From: Prevotella sp.
GTDB taxonomy: Bacteria; Bacteroidota; Bacteroidia; Bacteroidales; Bacteroidaceae
Assembly (NCBI GenBank): GCA_017417465.1
Contig: JAFPZD010000116.1
Span: forward strand, 23,054 to 87,053
Direction: 5' to 3'
DNA: 64,000 nucleotides
This document shows, piece by piece, positions 25,058 through 35,116 of the stretch. Numbering within the stretch: the stretch's first letter is position 1; each line of letters opens with the position of its first letter. The position numbers and the translations under genes were made by a program. The notes below the pieces were generated by a model. It saw nothing but the letters and a program-made list of their open reading frames with translations, was not told the origin of the DNA and made no database searches.

Positions 25058-26863
25058 TCAGACTTGCCGGATGAAGTCGTCGAGGTTCTCGCCTTTCTGT
25101 AGGGCGAACTTCTTGCGGAGTCGGTAGCGTGCAGTGTTGATGCTGTCGGGCGTTACCGAAAGCATCTCGGCAATCTGCTTAGCACGCATGCCTATTCTTA
25201 TGTAAGCACAGAGTCGCAGATCGTTCTCTGTGAGGTCGGCGCTCCGCTCTTTCAGCTTGAGGAAGAAGTCGGGGTGTACGGAATCGAAGTGTAGCTTGAA
25301 GCGGCTCCACTCGTCGTCGTTATGCAGCGAGTCGCCGATGACTTTGTTCACCTGATAGACGTACTCACGCGGTATTTTCCCCTCGTCGGAGAACTTCTTT
25401 GTGATGTCGTTAAGCTGCTGCAGTACCTCGTTCTTGTTGGCGAGCAACAGGGTTGACGACGATATCTCGCAGTTCTTCTGCTTGATATCGTTCTCGAAGT
25501 TCTTGAGGTTCATGTTGTAGATGAGCGTTTCCTGTTCGAGGCTTTTCTGCAACTCGCGGTTTTCGGCGTGGTGCATCCGTACGCGCTGGCGATAATAGAA
25601 GTAAATGGCAACAGCGAGGATGAGTATGACGAGAGCAACGAGGATGGCTACGTAGAGATAGTTACGGTTAAGCTGTGCGTCCTTCTCAAGCAGCTTGATC
25701 TGGTCCTCCTGACGGGCGATGGCTTCACGGGCCTGTGCCTTCGGTATGTCGTTCTTGCGCATCTCGGCCTCGTGTCGCTCGTGTTCCTCCTTGTAGAGGC
25801 AGAGATACTTGTAGGCCTGCTGCTGTTGTCCTAGTTTGTCGTAGACTTTCCACAGGTATTCGTAGATGTCGCTCATCATCCGCTCTCCTTTGAGAACGGG
25901 TGTGAAGGGTTCGAGCGTCTGCAGCACCTGAAGTGCCTCCTCGTACTTCTGCTGTTGATAGAGCACGCGGACATGGTTGGTTGCCAGCAGTGTGTAGAAG
26001 AGTGGGTTGTCGGGAGCCTTCTGCCTGAGCAGTTCGTAGCCTTGATTACAGTAGACTTGTGCGGAGTCGGGCTTCTGCTGTTTGAGGAAAATGCTACTGA
26101 TGTTGGCAATGGCCTGTAGCGTCATGCCCCAGTCTTTCCCGCCGGTGGCGATGGACTTTTTGTAGAGTGAGATGCTTTTTTCGTCGTCCTGCCCTGTCGC
26201 ATCGTTACTGCTGTTGACCATGGCCTGAAAGAAGTAGATGCGGTTAAGGGGGTAGCGGGCCTGCTGATAACTCTTGCGACTGAGTTCGATCTGTTCAGCG
26301 GCGGCATGAGGATCGTTGATATCAAGAAACAGCTGCCCCATGAGGAGATAGGCATTGCCAAGGAAATAATGGTCGCCGTACTTCTGGAAAACGGGAATAG
26401 CTTCGCCGAGCAGCTGGTAGCATTTCAGGAAGTCGTCCATGCGCTCATAGTTACCCGCAAGCTGGTAGCTGATACATGCACGGTCGTAGTCGTAGCGCTC
26501 GTCGGTGATGAGCTTGCGGGCCTCTTCAAGTTGCTCGATGCACTTGAGGGGCTGCGCCGTCATTTGCGTCATGCGTATACGCCAATAAGCGGCGCGTGCC
26601 TTCAACTGCTTGTTGCCCGTCTCTGCTGCAATACGGTCGAGACGGTCGAGCAATGCGGGGTCAACACTCTGGCGTTCGTTGTCGTAGTCTATACGAACGA
26701 GCTCTTTGGCAATACTATCAAAAGTGGCATTGATGGGCAGGAAATGGTAGGAAGCCCCTTTCGCATGGAGGGAAACGATAATCAGTAATAGGAGCGCCAG
26801 CAGGTTGGCATGTATATGTCGGGGAATCGGTCTTACGATCATTTCAGGGGGTATTCTTTGCAT
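25058..26863 (-). CDS. TPR / membrane / LuxR-type HTH regulator
   Basis: About 601 aa. A signal-like helix (LLALLLLIIVSLHAKGAS) near the N-terminus is followed by TPR-like helical repeats (periplasmic), one TM helix about 400-428 (YVAILVALVILILAVAIYFYY), a coiled-coil juxtamembrane region, and a C-terminal HTH (about 531-601: LTENDLRLCAYIRIGMRAKQ, then IAEMLSVTPDSINTARYRLR) typical of LuxR/GerE-like DNA binding. Such one-protein membrane regulators are common in Bacteroidota. The frame is open upstream to 26911, but a TATCTTTG -7 box lies at 26881-26888, so start is ATG 26863 or 26842. Neighbours are the minus-strand CBM26/dockerin operon upstream (373 bp away) and a convergent pseudogene. 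Target unknown. Confidence 0.85.
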   Translation of the reverse strand: MQRIPPEMIVRPIPRHIHANLLALLLLIIVSLHAKGASYHFLPINATFDSIAKELVRIDYDNERQSVDPALLDRLDRIAAETGNKQLKARAAYWRIRMTQMTAQPLKCIEQLEEARKLITDERYDYDRACISYQLAGNYERMDDFLKCYQLLGEAIPVFQKYGDHYFLGNAYLLMGQLFLDINDPHAAAEQIELSRKSYQQARYPLNRIYFFQAMVNSSNDATGQDDEKSISLYKKSIATGGKDWGMTLQAIANISSIFLKQQKPDSAQVYCNQGYELLRQKAPDNPLFYTLLATNHVRVLYQQQKYEEALQVLQTLEPFTPVLKGERMMSDIYEYLWKVYDKLGQQQQAYKYLCLYKEEHERHEAEMRKNDIPKAQAREAIARQEDQIKLLEKDAQLNRNYLYVAILVALVILILAVAIYFYYRQRVRMHHAENRELQKSLEQETLIYNMNLKNFENDIKQKNCEISSSTLLLANKNEVLQQLNDITKKFSDEGKIPREYVYQVNKVIGDSLHNDDEWSRFKLHFDSVHPDFFLKLKERSADLTENDLRLCAYIRIGMRAKQIAEMLSVTPDSINTARYRLRKKFALQKGENLDDFIRQV

Positions 26864-26880
26864 TTGTTGTTTTGACCGTG

Positions 26881-26888
26881 CAAAGATA
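26881..26888 (-). promoter_or_regulatory. -7 element of the TPR/LuxR regulator
   Basis: The minus strand reads TATCTTTG, a match to TAnnTTTG, 18 bp before ATG 26863. It rules out the upstream in-frame ATG at 26911. Confidence 0.6.
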
Positions 26889-27196
26889 CGACATTTTTCT
26901 GAAATGTGCAAGTGAAAATAAACTAAAACGCCGTTTTACAACCCGAAAATCGCCGTTTTTTGGAGATAAGTGGGAACTTGTTAGTCCCAGAGGTATGGTT
27001 TCGGTTCAGCCGGAGGTGTGTCTTCAGCTGTTCTGCCCTGCCCGACCTTGTCCTCGTCGTCGGAGGAACCAAGGCCGAGCCAGGACAAAATGCCCGAAGA
27101 GAGAAGGATGTGTCTCTCTGTATGAAGAATTGTCTGCTGTATGGCAGGTGCTGAATAAGGACGTTTCATCTTTTTCTCTTCGGTATTAAGTCTTCC
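26889..27196. other. Intergenic region without a convincing gene
   Basis: About 310 bases. Short open frames exist but show no recognisable motif. A hairpin-prone CCTTGTCCTC...GAGGAACCAAGG lies near 27050-27080. Nothing else seen. Confidence 0.5.
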
Positions 27197-27224
27197 CCAC
27201 GCCGTCTCCCGAGAGGCGGCGTGG
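27197..27224 (-). terminator. GC-rich hairpin after the CBM26-like gene
   Basis: CCACGCCG...CGGCGTGG with further CTC/GAG pairing, 13 bp past the stop of the minus-strand gene. No strong T-run on the minus strand, so terminator function is tentative. Confidence 0.45.
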
Positions 27225-27236
27225 AAAGAACTTTTG

Positions 27237-30068
27237 TTACTTCAAGATGACCTTCTTGCCACCAACGATGTAGATTCCGCGTTGAGGCTGAGCTACACGG
27301 CGGCCCTGCAGGTCGTAAGAATTGGGGAACTGACGAGTTGAGGAGTCAACTGTCTCGATGCCTGTTGAGGTGTGCTTCGAAGGATTGTCGTACTCGTGGC
27401 CATCGATGAACTCCAGATCGTCGGTCTGGTTCTCATCACCACCCTCGCCGTTGTTGAAGATGATATACTCAGGCTTCTCGCCCTTGTACATGAAGAAGTA
27501 CATGTCGTGGCCTTCAGCGTCCTTAGCACCGCTGGCTTCCAGCTTCATGCCAGGCCATGCGCCCACCTGCTCGCCATTGCTATTCCAAGTGTAGGCATAG
27601 ACATTCTCCCAGTTCTCAACGTTCCAATAGACGCAGGTCCAAGTGATGTCGTCTGTTCGCTCAGCGTTGAGCGTCAGTTCGTTCTTGTCGAGGTTCAGCG
27701 TGAAGGTGAGGGTGTAGACGCCGGTCGTCTCCGGTGTCCAGCTATAGTTGCCCTGTCCTTCCATCGGCAACTCATAGCCACCCCACTCCTTATTGGCACG
27801 CACCTTGTACTCATAGGTCTTCACGTCCTTAACCTGCATGCCCGTAATGGTATAGGTATAGAAGCCGCTCTCAGCGTCCTTCTCCATCATCAGGTCATCG
27901 TCCCAAGCCGAGAAGTCGCCCACGATACCATAGACGTTCTCTGCATCGCTGAGGCGATAGATGACAATGTCGCCAATGCCGACCTCAGCGTGGTAGTAGG
28001 TAGGATAGTTGGTGTTGTGCTCGACCTCAATCTTCAGCCTCATGTCGGCAGCATTGACCTTTGTGAAGGCATAGATGCCCTTCGTCCAGCTGTCCACGTA
28101 ACCAACGCCCGTCACATAGCTCTGCATGCCAGTATGAGGCAGTTCGGCCACCTTCTCGCCATCGACGAAGATGCGCGGATAGGTATAGTAGCCTGCACGA
28201 GAGTTGCACACGAAGACATACTCACCAGCGGGCAGGCCGCTCACCGTCTGCTCCATGTAGCCCGTCGTGTTGCCTGCATTGTAGAATTCCTCGGTCTGCT
28301 TGTAGTAGCCTTCGCGCTCGGCATCGGCCTCAAGCAGCTCAAACGTCCAATCGCCCAACTTATCGTTGCAGTCAACCTTGTCGGGGACACCTTCCAAACG
28401 GTAGTGCGAGTCGACCAGTGCCTGACAGGCAGCGTTGAGGCGCTGTGACAGTTCCTCAGCGTTGGCGCCCGACGTAGCTACGGTCTCCATCAGCGTGACG
28501 ATGTCGTTGTAAATTGCGGGGTCGGCATACGGATAGGTCTCCAGCGTATAGGGAGCGGCGTTGGTCTTGGCCGTCTCAAAGATCTGGTAGCTGGCCTTAG
28601 ACGAAGCAAAGACAGCCATAGCCTGCTGAATGGCAGCGATACGCTCGGCCACGGTGCCTTCGGTGGCGTTGGCAGCCTCCTCAAGGGCGGTGCGCTCCTC
28701 GCCGGTAACGATGGCATAGTCCTCCTTGGCAAGCAGCGACTCTGCAGCAGCGGCTACGGCGTCGAACATGTAGTCGTTGAGCTGATCCTCATCAACGCAG
28801 TAGATAAGACGGAAGTCATCGACCGAGAACGTGTCCTTGCCCTTGGCACCAATCTTGGCCGTTCCGTCGGTGATGTTGACAACAGGCGAGAAGCCCATGT
28901 CGAAGAGTCCGGTCGTGGGTGTGAGCGTTCCCTCGGCATCGTTCACATAGAGAATGAAGGGAGCGGTGTTGCCCAAAGCCTGCAGCATGTAGTAGCCCTC
29001 GGGCAGGTTGCTGACGGTCTGCTCTAATGAGAACACGTCGGCCTTATAGCCAAAGTAGGCATAGTATTTGCCGTCGATGGCGGGTTGGGGGTTCTGGTAG
29101 GGGCTGGGCGTTGCTACTGCGCCGAACGCAGTAACCCAAGGTTCGATGGTACCAGCCTCGAACGAGGCGTTATCGACGTAGCCAGCTGTGATGTCGATGG
29201 GTTCAAAGGTCAACTCAATGGCGTCCTTCATGGCGCTGTAGAGTAACTCTATCTGTGTCTGCACGTCAGCCTGCGAGGTGGGGTTGGCCACAAAGCCTTC
29301 AGCCGTCTGGATGGCATTTGTCAGACTCTCGTCGGTGTCGCCGAGAGCTGTACTGATAGCCTTGGCTTTTTCGATGACCTGCTCTAAGGCAGTGGTGATG
29401 ACCTTGTTCTCATAGAACAGCTGAACATCGTCCACACAGACATAGAAACCAGTGGTGTAGCCAATCTGGAACTTACCCCTCGTGGCTTCGGGTACCTCAA
29501 TCTCGATGACATCCTCGTCCCAAACATTGCACAGGAAAGTGCCCTTCTTCGACAGCGTCTGCTTACCATCGGCGGCAACGAAACCCGAATTGGACGGGTA
29601 ATTTGCCTCCGTCTGCCAGCCGCTATACTGGTAGGTATGAACGACAAGTTTGTAGAGGCCGGCGGGCAGCTCCACCTCAGCGGTCTGGTATTTCAAGGCT
29701 ACCTGGATGCCGGTCAAGCACAAAGCTTTAGTTCCAGTGGTTCCCTCGGGGCCGGTGGTGGGCAGGTCGGCACTCACGACATTGGTACTCCAACCTGAAT
29801 AGCCTACCTTGCCGCCGTAGCTGACGACGGCACCATTTGAGTTGATGTTCTGCTCAACGAGCGTCCAGCCTGTTGAAGCGTAGTCATAGCCGCCCTTGTT
29901 ATTGTACAGGTCCACATAGTCCTGTCCCTCGGCATTGGCCATGACCTCACTCTGTTCGAATCCCGGATTGGTGATGTACTGCGACGTCACGTCCTCCATT
30001 TGTGCCGTTGCGCCCATGCTGAGCAGCAGGGCAACGGCGGAAAGAAAGAAATTCTTCTTCATAAGCAT
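27237..30068 (-). CDS. Secreted carbohydrate-binding protein with SusE/CBM26-like modules (943 aa)
   Basis: Signal peptide MKKNFFLSAVALLLSMGATAQ (Met3, 30062, is the likelier start). Three jellyroll-like segments: NPGFEQ region about 33-215, a DNASFEAG region about 295-430, and DCNDKLGDWTFELL about 565-705. About 714-800 (GDFSAWDDDLMM...YTYTITG) resembles SusE/SusF starch-binding repeats, and 810-890 (YWNVENWENVYAYTWNSNG, WPGM) resembles starch-binding module CBM26. It ends YDLQGRRVAQPQRGIYIVGG plus KKVILK, the conserved sorting-like tail. It starts 40 bp after the stop of the 1589-aa gene with no promoter between, so the two form an operon. A glycan-binding surface role is likely; starch as ligand is inferred from module type only. 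Confidence 0.85.
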   Translation of the reverse strand: MLMKKNFFLSAVALLLSMGATAQMEDVTSQYITNPGFEQSEVMANAEGQDYVDLYNNKGGYDYASTGWTLVEQNINSNGAVVSYGGKVGYSGWSTNVVSADLPTTGPEGTTGTKALCLTGIQVALKYQTAEVELPAGLYKLVVHTYQYSGWQTEANYPSNSGFVAADGKQTLSKKGTFLCNVWDEDVIEIEVPEATRGKFQIGYTTGFYVCVDDVQLFYENKVITTALEQVIEKAKAISTALGDTDESLTNAIQTAEGFVANPTSQADVQTQIELLYSAMKDAIELTFEPIDITAGYVDNASFEAGTIEPWVTAFGAVATPSPYQNPQPAIDGKYYAYFGYKADVFSLEQTVSNLPEGYYMLQALGNTAPFILYVNDAEGTLTPTTGLFDMGFSPVVNITDGTAKIGAKGKDTFSVDDFRLIYCVDEDQLNDYMFDAVAAAAESLLAKEDYAIVTGEERTALEEAANATEGTVAERIAAIQQAMAVFASSKASYQIFETAKTNAAPYTLETYPYADPAIYNDIVTLMETVATSGANAEELSQRLNAACQALVDSHYRLEGVPDKVDCNDKLGDWTFELLEADAEREGYYKQTEEFYNAGNTTGYMEQTVSGLPAGEYVFVCNSRAGYYTYPRIFVDGEKVAELPHTGMQSYVTGVGYVDSWTKGIYAFTKVNAADMRLKIEVEHNTNYPTYYHAEVGIGDIVIYRLSDAENVYGIVGDFSAWDDDLMMEKDAESGFYTYTITGMQVKDVKTYEYKVRANKEWGGYELPMEGQGNYSWTPETTGVYTLTFTLNLDKNELTLNAERTDDITWTCVYWNVENWENVYAYTWNSNGEQVGAWPGMKLEASGAKDAEGHDMYFFMYKGEKPEYIIFNNGEGGDENQTDDLEFIDGHEYDNPSKHTSTGIETVDSSTRQFPNSYDLQGRRVAQPQRGIYIVGGKKVILK

Positions 30069-30108
30069 TTTGTTTTTAGGGTATTAATAATTATGGTATT
30101 TATTGATA

Positions 30109-33100
30109 CTACTTTCCAGCCATGATGTTTGTGATGTCAACGATGTCGCCGATACCCACCTGGCCGTCGCCGTTGACGTCGGCGCGAGCCACGATGGCAG
30201 CGTCGGTGGTGATGCCAGCCATGACGTTGGTGATAGCCACAATGTCGCCAATACCTACCTGACCGTCGAGGTTCACATCGCCCCTCAGGCCACCGCCGAC
30301 CAAGAACTCGATAGTCGACATCTCAGTTTTGCCGCTGGTATAGCTTGCCAGTACGCCGGCCACATGACGGCCCTGTGACAAGTTGGTGAAGATGTGGCTG
30401 GTCTCGTCGGTGTCTGCCACCTTCTCGCCGTCGAGGTAGACCTCGTACTGACCCTCAAGGGCTGGTGACTTCTCGACACGGCCACTGCCACGCGAACCGG
30501 CAGGCTTCAAGCCTACGAACACATCGTCGATGGTGAGCACGCGCAGCTGGTCGCTGACGTGGTGCACGGCCACATACTTGGCTTCAGCAGGAATCTCCAG
30601 CTCGTAGAAGATGTAGTTGCTACTGACGACACCAGAGGTCTGGCGCACCTTGGTCACGTCCATGACTACATTGGTGAAGTCGTCCTTCTCCATGCCAGTG
30701 GTGGAGTAGCGCACCTCTATGAGTTCGGGGTAGCCTGTGGCATCGTAGCTGCAGGCATAGAAGCTGAAGATGAAGGGCTCCTTGAAGTAGAGGCGCGGTG
30801 TGATGAACCAGTCGTCGTTGGGCACATTGTAGGCTGCCCACGACTGTAGGCACTTCTGGCCGGAACGGGGCCGCAGCGAACCGAAGTATTCGGCCACGGT
30901 GGCCGTGCCGTCGGTGGTGTAGGCGTTGTAAGGATTGAACACGATGAAGGCCATGGGCTGGTATATGCCGTTCCACGAGAAACTGCCGAAACCACCCGTC
31001 TCAGCCTCGTCGCCGTCGATGTAGTTCCAGCCGATGGCGCCCGGCGAGTTGATGACGAAGTCCTCGTGCTCCTCAAAGTCTTCGAAGAAGTAGTCGGGGA
31101 AGTTCCAGACGAGGCGCTTACTCTCCATCTGCTCATCGTCCAAATCCTCAACCATGAGGTTGAAGGGCTGCACGCGGTTTTCCTCCAGCGTGTAGCTGAA
31201 CGTATAGTCGCTCTCAGTTCCTAAGTCAACATTCTCGCTGATGCCTACGAAGCCGTCGAGCTTCACCGTCAGCGTGTACTGTCCCTTCCATACATCGTCG
31301 AACTCAACGAAACCTTCGTCCTCCGTCTCGGCGGTGTAGGTGTGGTCGCGGCCGTTGCTGATGGTTACCTTCGTGCCCCATGACTCGTCGTCGGGGGTGT
31401 TGGTAGCAACAGTCACCTTCACGCGCGTGTACATTTTATTACCTATAGAGTCGGTGTGAACCGGAGCGGAGCGCTTATCGCCAGTATAGACGGCCTTCAC
31501 GGCGTAGCGGTAGGTACCCTGCGGGAGTGTGCCCCACTCGCTGTCGGTATACGACAGCTCCTGCTGGTTCTCTGAGAGCAGCGTCCACTCGGCCTCGTTA
31601 GCGGTGTTGGGCGTGGTCATACGCCAGACATTGTAGCGCACGCGGTCCTGAACAACCTTTCTGGAAGCAGAAACTATAGCCTCTTCTACAGTCTCTAATG
31701 GGGCCTCGATAGATATGGAGGCGCTTTCGGCATCAAGAACTGGTGCTGTTGTCGGCGTATTATAGTCTTTCGTATTGAAGACCATCAGTTCACTACTCCT
31801 ATTGGAGGGACAGGGGGAGACGTCAGGTTCGTTATACGGGTCTGCCCACGTGCGGATGCAGAAGTTATGGTGCAGCGAGGCGCTCGACTGATTGTCAAGG
31901 AAGTAGTACTCGCCCGTAGTCATCTCACCAAAGCAGTTCACGTTCTCAACAAACGGGTAGTTGGCGGCATCGCCATCCGTTCCGTCGATGGCCAGGCCAA
32001 GCCAGCCCTCATACGACAGAGCGGTATAGTAGCCGCGGGGGGCATCGACGGGCGAAGGCAGTGTGAAGCTGGTCCAATAGCCGCTCTTGCAGGGTACCCA
32101 GCCCTCGTAGAGCACGTTGCCGTTAGGCATGCCGTCGCTGCCGAGGTCGATGATGCGCAGCATGATCTGCTCTTTCGGGTCGCCCTCTGGCGAGGTGACC
32201 AAATACTGCACGCTGTAGACCGTGGCCGGCGTGCGGTTGATGACGCCGAAGACGCGTGTGATGGGAGCACCGTTCTGGCCAATCGAGGTCGTGTAGCCGC
32301 CATCGTCGATACGGTAGAGGCGCGGTGTGCCGACAGGGGCCCGCCACGTGATTGTGGTCTGCTCGTCGTCGGCGGTCAGCTGAACGCCCTTCGGAGCCTT
32401 GATATCGTCATCGATGGTGATGGTGCCAAAGTCAACGTCAGCACTCACGGCCATGGCCTTTGTATAGATAACATAGCCAAGCTTACGGATGGTGATGCTG
32501 TAGCTGTTGTTCTTATAGACTGCAGGGAACTCGAACGCACCGTTCTCGTCGGTCGTCGTCTCGTAGGTGTTATAGCCAGATATGGTGACGTCGGCGCCCT
32601 CAATCTCATCCTCTGCTATGTCAATCACATTGCCCTTGACGCTAAAGGTGGGCAATGGTGTAATGGTGATGTTCTGTGTCGTCGTTTCCAATTCTTTGAC
32701 AACAATGCCAGACTGCGTCTTGTTTGCATAGCCGAGGCACAACACCTGCACCGTGTACTTTCCGGCGGGCATGTACATCAGTTTGTAGTAGCCATTAGCA
32801 TCCGTCACTGCTGAGTAGCGGCCATTCTGCGCGCGCACGGTGGCGCCGCTGACCGGCTTGCCCTCGATGTTGGTAACGATGCCATCGATGTAGCCCTCAT
32901 GGTCCTCCTCAATCTTGATATTACGCAGAAGCAGCTGGAAGTTCTGAATATCGGAGCGATAGAAGAACGAGACGCACTTGTCTTTGTCCTCACTGATGAC
33001 GGGCAGGTTCACGCGAAGGTTAACGAGGCCGTCATGCAGAATCTCAAACTGCGTCACGCTGTCCTGCACTTGCACGTCCTGCGTGTCGCCCCAGCCGATG

Positions 33101-34878
33101 GCCAGCTTCTCCTTGATCAGTTTGTTGCCTGGAACCGCATCAAATGTCAGTTTGTAGTGTTGGTTAGCCTTGAAGGCAATGCGCGGCGAGATGAGCCAGT
33201 CGGCAGCGGCATAGCCATCGCTGCCATACTGACAATAAACGCCGTCGCCGATGAGGTCGTTCATCGTCCATGTCCTGTAATTACCGTTGGCATCGATGAC
33301 ATTCCACAACAGGAACTCGTTGTAGTCGTTCATGGGGAACGTCACGGGAATCTCATAGCTGGGTCCGGCAGCAAACTCGTTCGACGTCGCCATGATGCCG
33401 GTGTAATCGGTGCGCGGCGTCACCTCGTAGGTGTACTTGGCATACTTGGTGATGCTCTCATCGAGGAAGGTACACTCCGTGAGACCAGTGGCTACCGACA
33501 CGCCGTCGGGCTGCCGTACAACGTCATACTTCAGCTTGCCCGTGTTGATCCAAGCGTCATACTTACCCTTCGTGGGTGCCGTCCATGTCAGGCGGGCACC
33601 ATAGCCCTCAGCTACGCCTTTCAGGTCGCCAACAGCCTTCGGGTCGCCCTCTCCTATATATAAAGAGGTGTTATAGCGGTCGCCCTTACCCATCTCGTTG
33701 AAGCCCACGATGCGATAGTCGTAGAAACCACGCTTGGGCAACTGGTCGGTGAACGTCTCATGGCCGCCAATGACGGGGCTGTCGTTACGCCAAACCTCCT
33801 CGCCGTTGCGATAGACCACGACGCTCGTCAGGTCTTCCAACGTGCCGCCACGGGCGTAGGTCTTCGAGGGGTTGTCCCAATCGAGAGTGGCCGTCAGTGC
33901 ACCCTCGGCACCGGCCGTCACCGTCACGTTCTGCACCTTAGCCGGGGCACTGGCCTCGGCAGCGAGGAAGGGCACGTAGATTCCGTCGAAGACGTAATAA
34001 TCGTTTCTGTTGAGCGGCCATTCCTGCAGACGGGTTACGTGCGCGGTCTTCGGGTCGATCTCGTGAAGGAAAATCACGCCATTCTTGGCCGTCCAGTCGT
34101 ACATGTAGGCCCGCAGGTAGAGGCGCTCGGTGTCATTGTCCCAGAAGAGGCAGTTGTTATTGTACATGAAGGCCGTCTCGATCATATAGTCGAGCTTGCC
34201 GATGTAAGTACACTCGCCGCTCTCCTTGTTAATGCGATAGAGGCCACCCCAGTAGTCCAGACCGTAGAGGTCGCCGTCGTAGTTGCAGGCGATGGTATTG
34301 AAGCTGTTCTTGAACGTGTCGCTATAGACACGCTCACCATTAGCGTCCACACTGTCTGCGATGGCGGGATATTCTTCCACTTTGAACAGCTCAAGGCGCG
34401 TCATCACACCCGTCTCAAGGTCGATCTTGGCCAAGTAGTAACCGCTTTGCGGACCATACAAGCCATACATGGTACGGGTAGTATAGTCGTAGGTCAGGTG
34501 CGACACAATCTCGCCACCCGTCTGGCTACCATAGTTCGCAATCTGCTTCACCACGCCAGTCTCCAGGTCGTAGGAATAGAAGGCGTTCGAGACATGGCCT
34601 TTTGTCGTCTGCGTATAGTCGAAATAGTAGTAGACATCATCAACCAGGCAGCTGCCCGACACGCGGTCGATACCCAGCGAGCGGTATTTCTTCACGTTGG
34701 TCATCTGGTGGCCGTCGAAGTCGAAGGAGTAGATGCCCTTGCCCTCAAGATACTGCTCCTGAGTGGTGACATCCTCACTGTCGAAAAAGGCGTAGCAATG
34801 CTTCACCTCGTCCTGGGCCCACAGCATGGCGGCTGTTGACAGGACAGCAAATAGCGTTAGTAGGCGTTTGAAAATCAT
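30109..34878 (-). CDS. Secreted multidomain protein with choice-of-anchor J, regulatory-like and dockerin domains (1589 aa)
   Basis: Signal peptide MIFKRLLTLFAVLSTAAMLWA. The first ~310 residues look propeller-like (repeated YSYDLETG, YDYTTRTMYGLYG units). Then come Fn3-like segments, a choice-of-anchor J/cleaved-adhesin-like domain about 509-660 (WLISPRIAFK), carboxypeptidase-regulatory-like units about 663-720, 743-803 and 1150-1213, a second cleaved-adhesin-like domain about 1259-1460 (DWFITPRLYFKEPFIFSFYA), and a C-terminal type I dockerin about 1532-1589 with two calcium loops, DVNLDGQVGIGDI and DVNGDGQVGIGDI. It is first gene of the minus-strand operon with the CBM26-like protein and divergent from the M6 protease. 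No cohesin is visible in the window. Function beyond surface binding or assembly is unknown. Confidence 0.85.
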   Translation of the reverse strand: MIFKRLLTLFAVLSTAAMLWAQDEVKHCYAFFDSEDVTTQEQYLEGKGIYSFDFDGHQMTNVKKYRSLGIDRVSGSCLVDDVYYYFDYTQTTKGHVSNAFYSYDLETGVVKQIANYGSQTGGEIVSHLTYDYTTRTMYGLYGPQSGYYLAKIDLETGVMTRLELFKVEEYPAIADSVDANGERVYSDTFKNSFNTIACNYDGDLYGLDYWGGLYRINKESGECTYIGKLDYMIETAFMYNNNCLFWDNDTERLYLRAYMYDWTAKNGVIFLHEIDPKTAHVTRLQEWPLNRNDYYVFDGIYVPFLAAEASAPAKVQNVTVTAGAEGALTATLDWDNPSKTYARGGTLEDLTSVVVYRNGEEVWRNDSPVIGGHETFTDQLPKRGFYDYRIVGFNEMGKGDRYNTSLYIGEGDPKAVGDLKGVAEGYGARLTWTAPTKGKYDAWINTGKLKYDVVRQPDGVSVATGLTECTFLDESITKYAKYTYEVTPRTDYTGIMATSNEFAAGPSYEIPVTFPMNDYNEFLLWNVIDANGNYRTWTMNDLIGDGVYCQYGSDGYAAADWLISPRIAFKANQHYKLTFDAVPGNKLIKEKLAIGWGDTQDVQVQDSVTQFEILHDGLVNLRVNLPVISEDKDKCVSFFYRSDIQNFQLLLRNIKIEEDHEGYIDGIVTNIEGKPVSGATVRAQNGRYSAVTDANGYYKLMYMPAGKYTVQVLCLGYANKTQSGIVVKELETTTQNITITPLPTFSVKGNVIDIAEDEIEGADVTISGYNTYETTTDENGAFEFPAVYKNNSYSITIRKLGYVIYTKAMAVSADVDFGTITIDDDIKAPKGVQLTADDEQTTITWRAPVGTPRLYRIDDGGYTTSIGQNGAPITRVFGVINRTPATVYSVQYLVTSPEGDPKEQIMLRIIDLGSDGMPNGNVLYEGWVPCKSGYWTSFTLPSPVDAPRGYYTALSYEGWLGLAIDGTDGDAANYPFVENVNCFGEMTTGEYYFLDNQSSASLHHNFCIRTWADPYNEPDVSPCPSNRSSELMVFNTKDYNTPTTAPVLDAESASISIEAPLETVEEAIVSASRKVVQDRVRYNVWRMTTPNTANEAEWTLLSENQQELSYTDSEWGTLPQGTYRYAVKAVYTGDKRSAPVHTDSIGNKMYTRVKVTVATNTPDDESWGTKVTISNGRDHTYTAETEDEGFVEFDDVWKGQYTLTVKLDGFVGISENVDLGTESDYTFSYTLEENRVQPFNLMVEDLDDEQMESKRLVWNFPDYFFEDFEEHEDFVINSPGAIGWNYIDGDEAETGGFGSFSWNGIYQPMAFIVFNPYNAYTTDGTATVAEYFGSLRPRSGQKCLQSWAAYNVPNDDWFITPRLYFKEPFIFSFYACSYDATGYPELIEVRYSTTGMEKDDFTNVVMDVTKVRQTSGVVSSNYIFYELEIPAEAKYVAVHHVSDQLRVLTIDDVFVGLKPAGSRGSGRVEKSPALEGQYEVYLDGEKVADTDETSHIFTNLSQGRHVAGVLASYTSGKTEMSTIEFLVGGGLRGDVNLDGQVGIGDIVAITNVMAGITTDAAIVARADVNGDGQVGIGDIVDITNIMAGK

Positions 34879-34956
34879 AAGCGTTACTGTTTAAATTGTT
34901 ATTGAATTGTTTTGTTAGTCGTTTGGAGGAATGATCGTTTGGACCATTTTCCTCTG

Positions 34957-34964
34957 CAAAAATA
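34957..34964 (-). promoter_or_regulatory. -7 element of the dockerin/CBM26 operon
   Basis: The minus strand reads TATTTTTG about 78 bp before the ATG at 34878. No clear -33 element. Confidence 0.5.
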
Positions 34965-35082
34965 ATAAGAACGCACGAAAAAAGAGCGATGAAATGGCAC
35001 TTTTTTCGCGCTGTCAGTTTTTGTCTATACCTTTGTCAGCTTTCATCCATCGCTTTCTCGCACGTATTTGCGCGATTTTTAT

Positions 35083-35090
35083 TACCTTTG
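35083..35090 (+). promoter_or_regulatory. -7 element of the M6 protease
   Basis: TACCTTTG, about 27 bp before ATG 35117; a second TACCTTTG is at 35028-35035. Its position excludes the upstream in-frame ATG at 34931. Confidence 0.55.
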
Positions 35091-35116
35091 CACCCAGAAA
35101 CCAAAACCAAACGATT

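Noticed and set aside
26864-26911. Upstream ATG of the TPR/LuxR regulator
   Set aside because: It lies upstream of the TATCTTTG element on the same strand.
26957-27189. Small plus-strand genes between the regulator and the CBM26-like gene
   Set aside because: No conserved motif, no promoter, no homology visible.
30109-30282. Evidence for a cellulosome
   Set aside because: Dockerins alone are not enough; no cohesin or cellulase in the window.
34931-35116. 62-codon N-terminal extension of the M6 protease
   Set aside because: No signal character, overlaps TACCTTTG -7 boxes, and a proper signal peptide starts at 35117.
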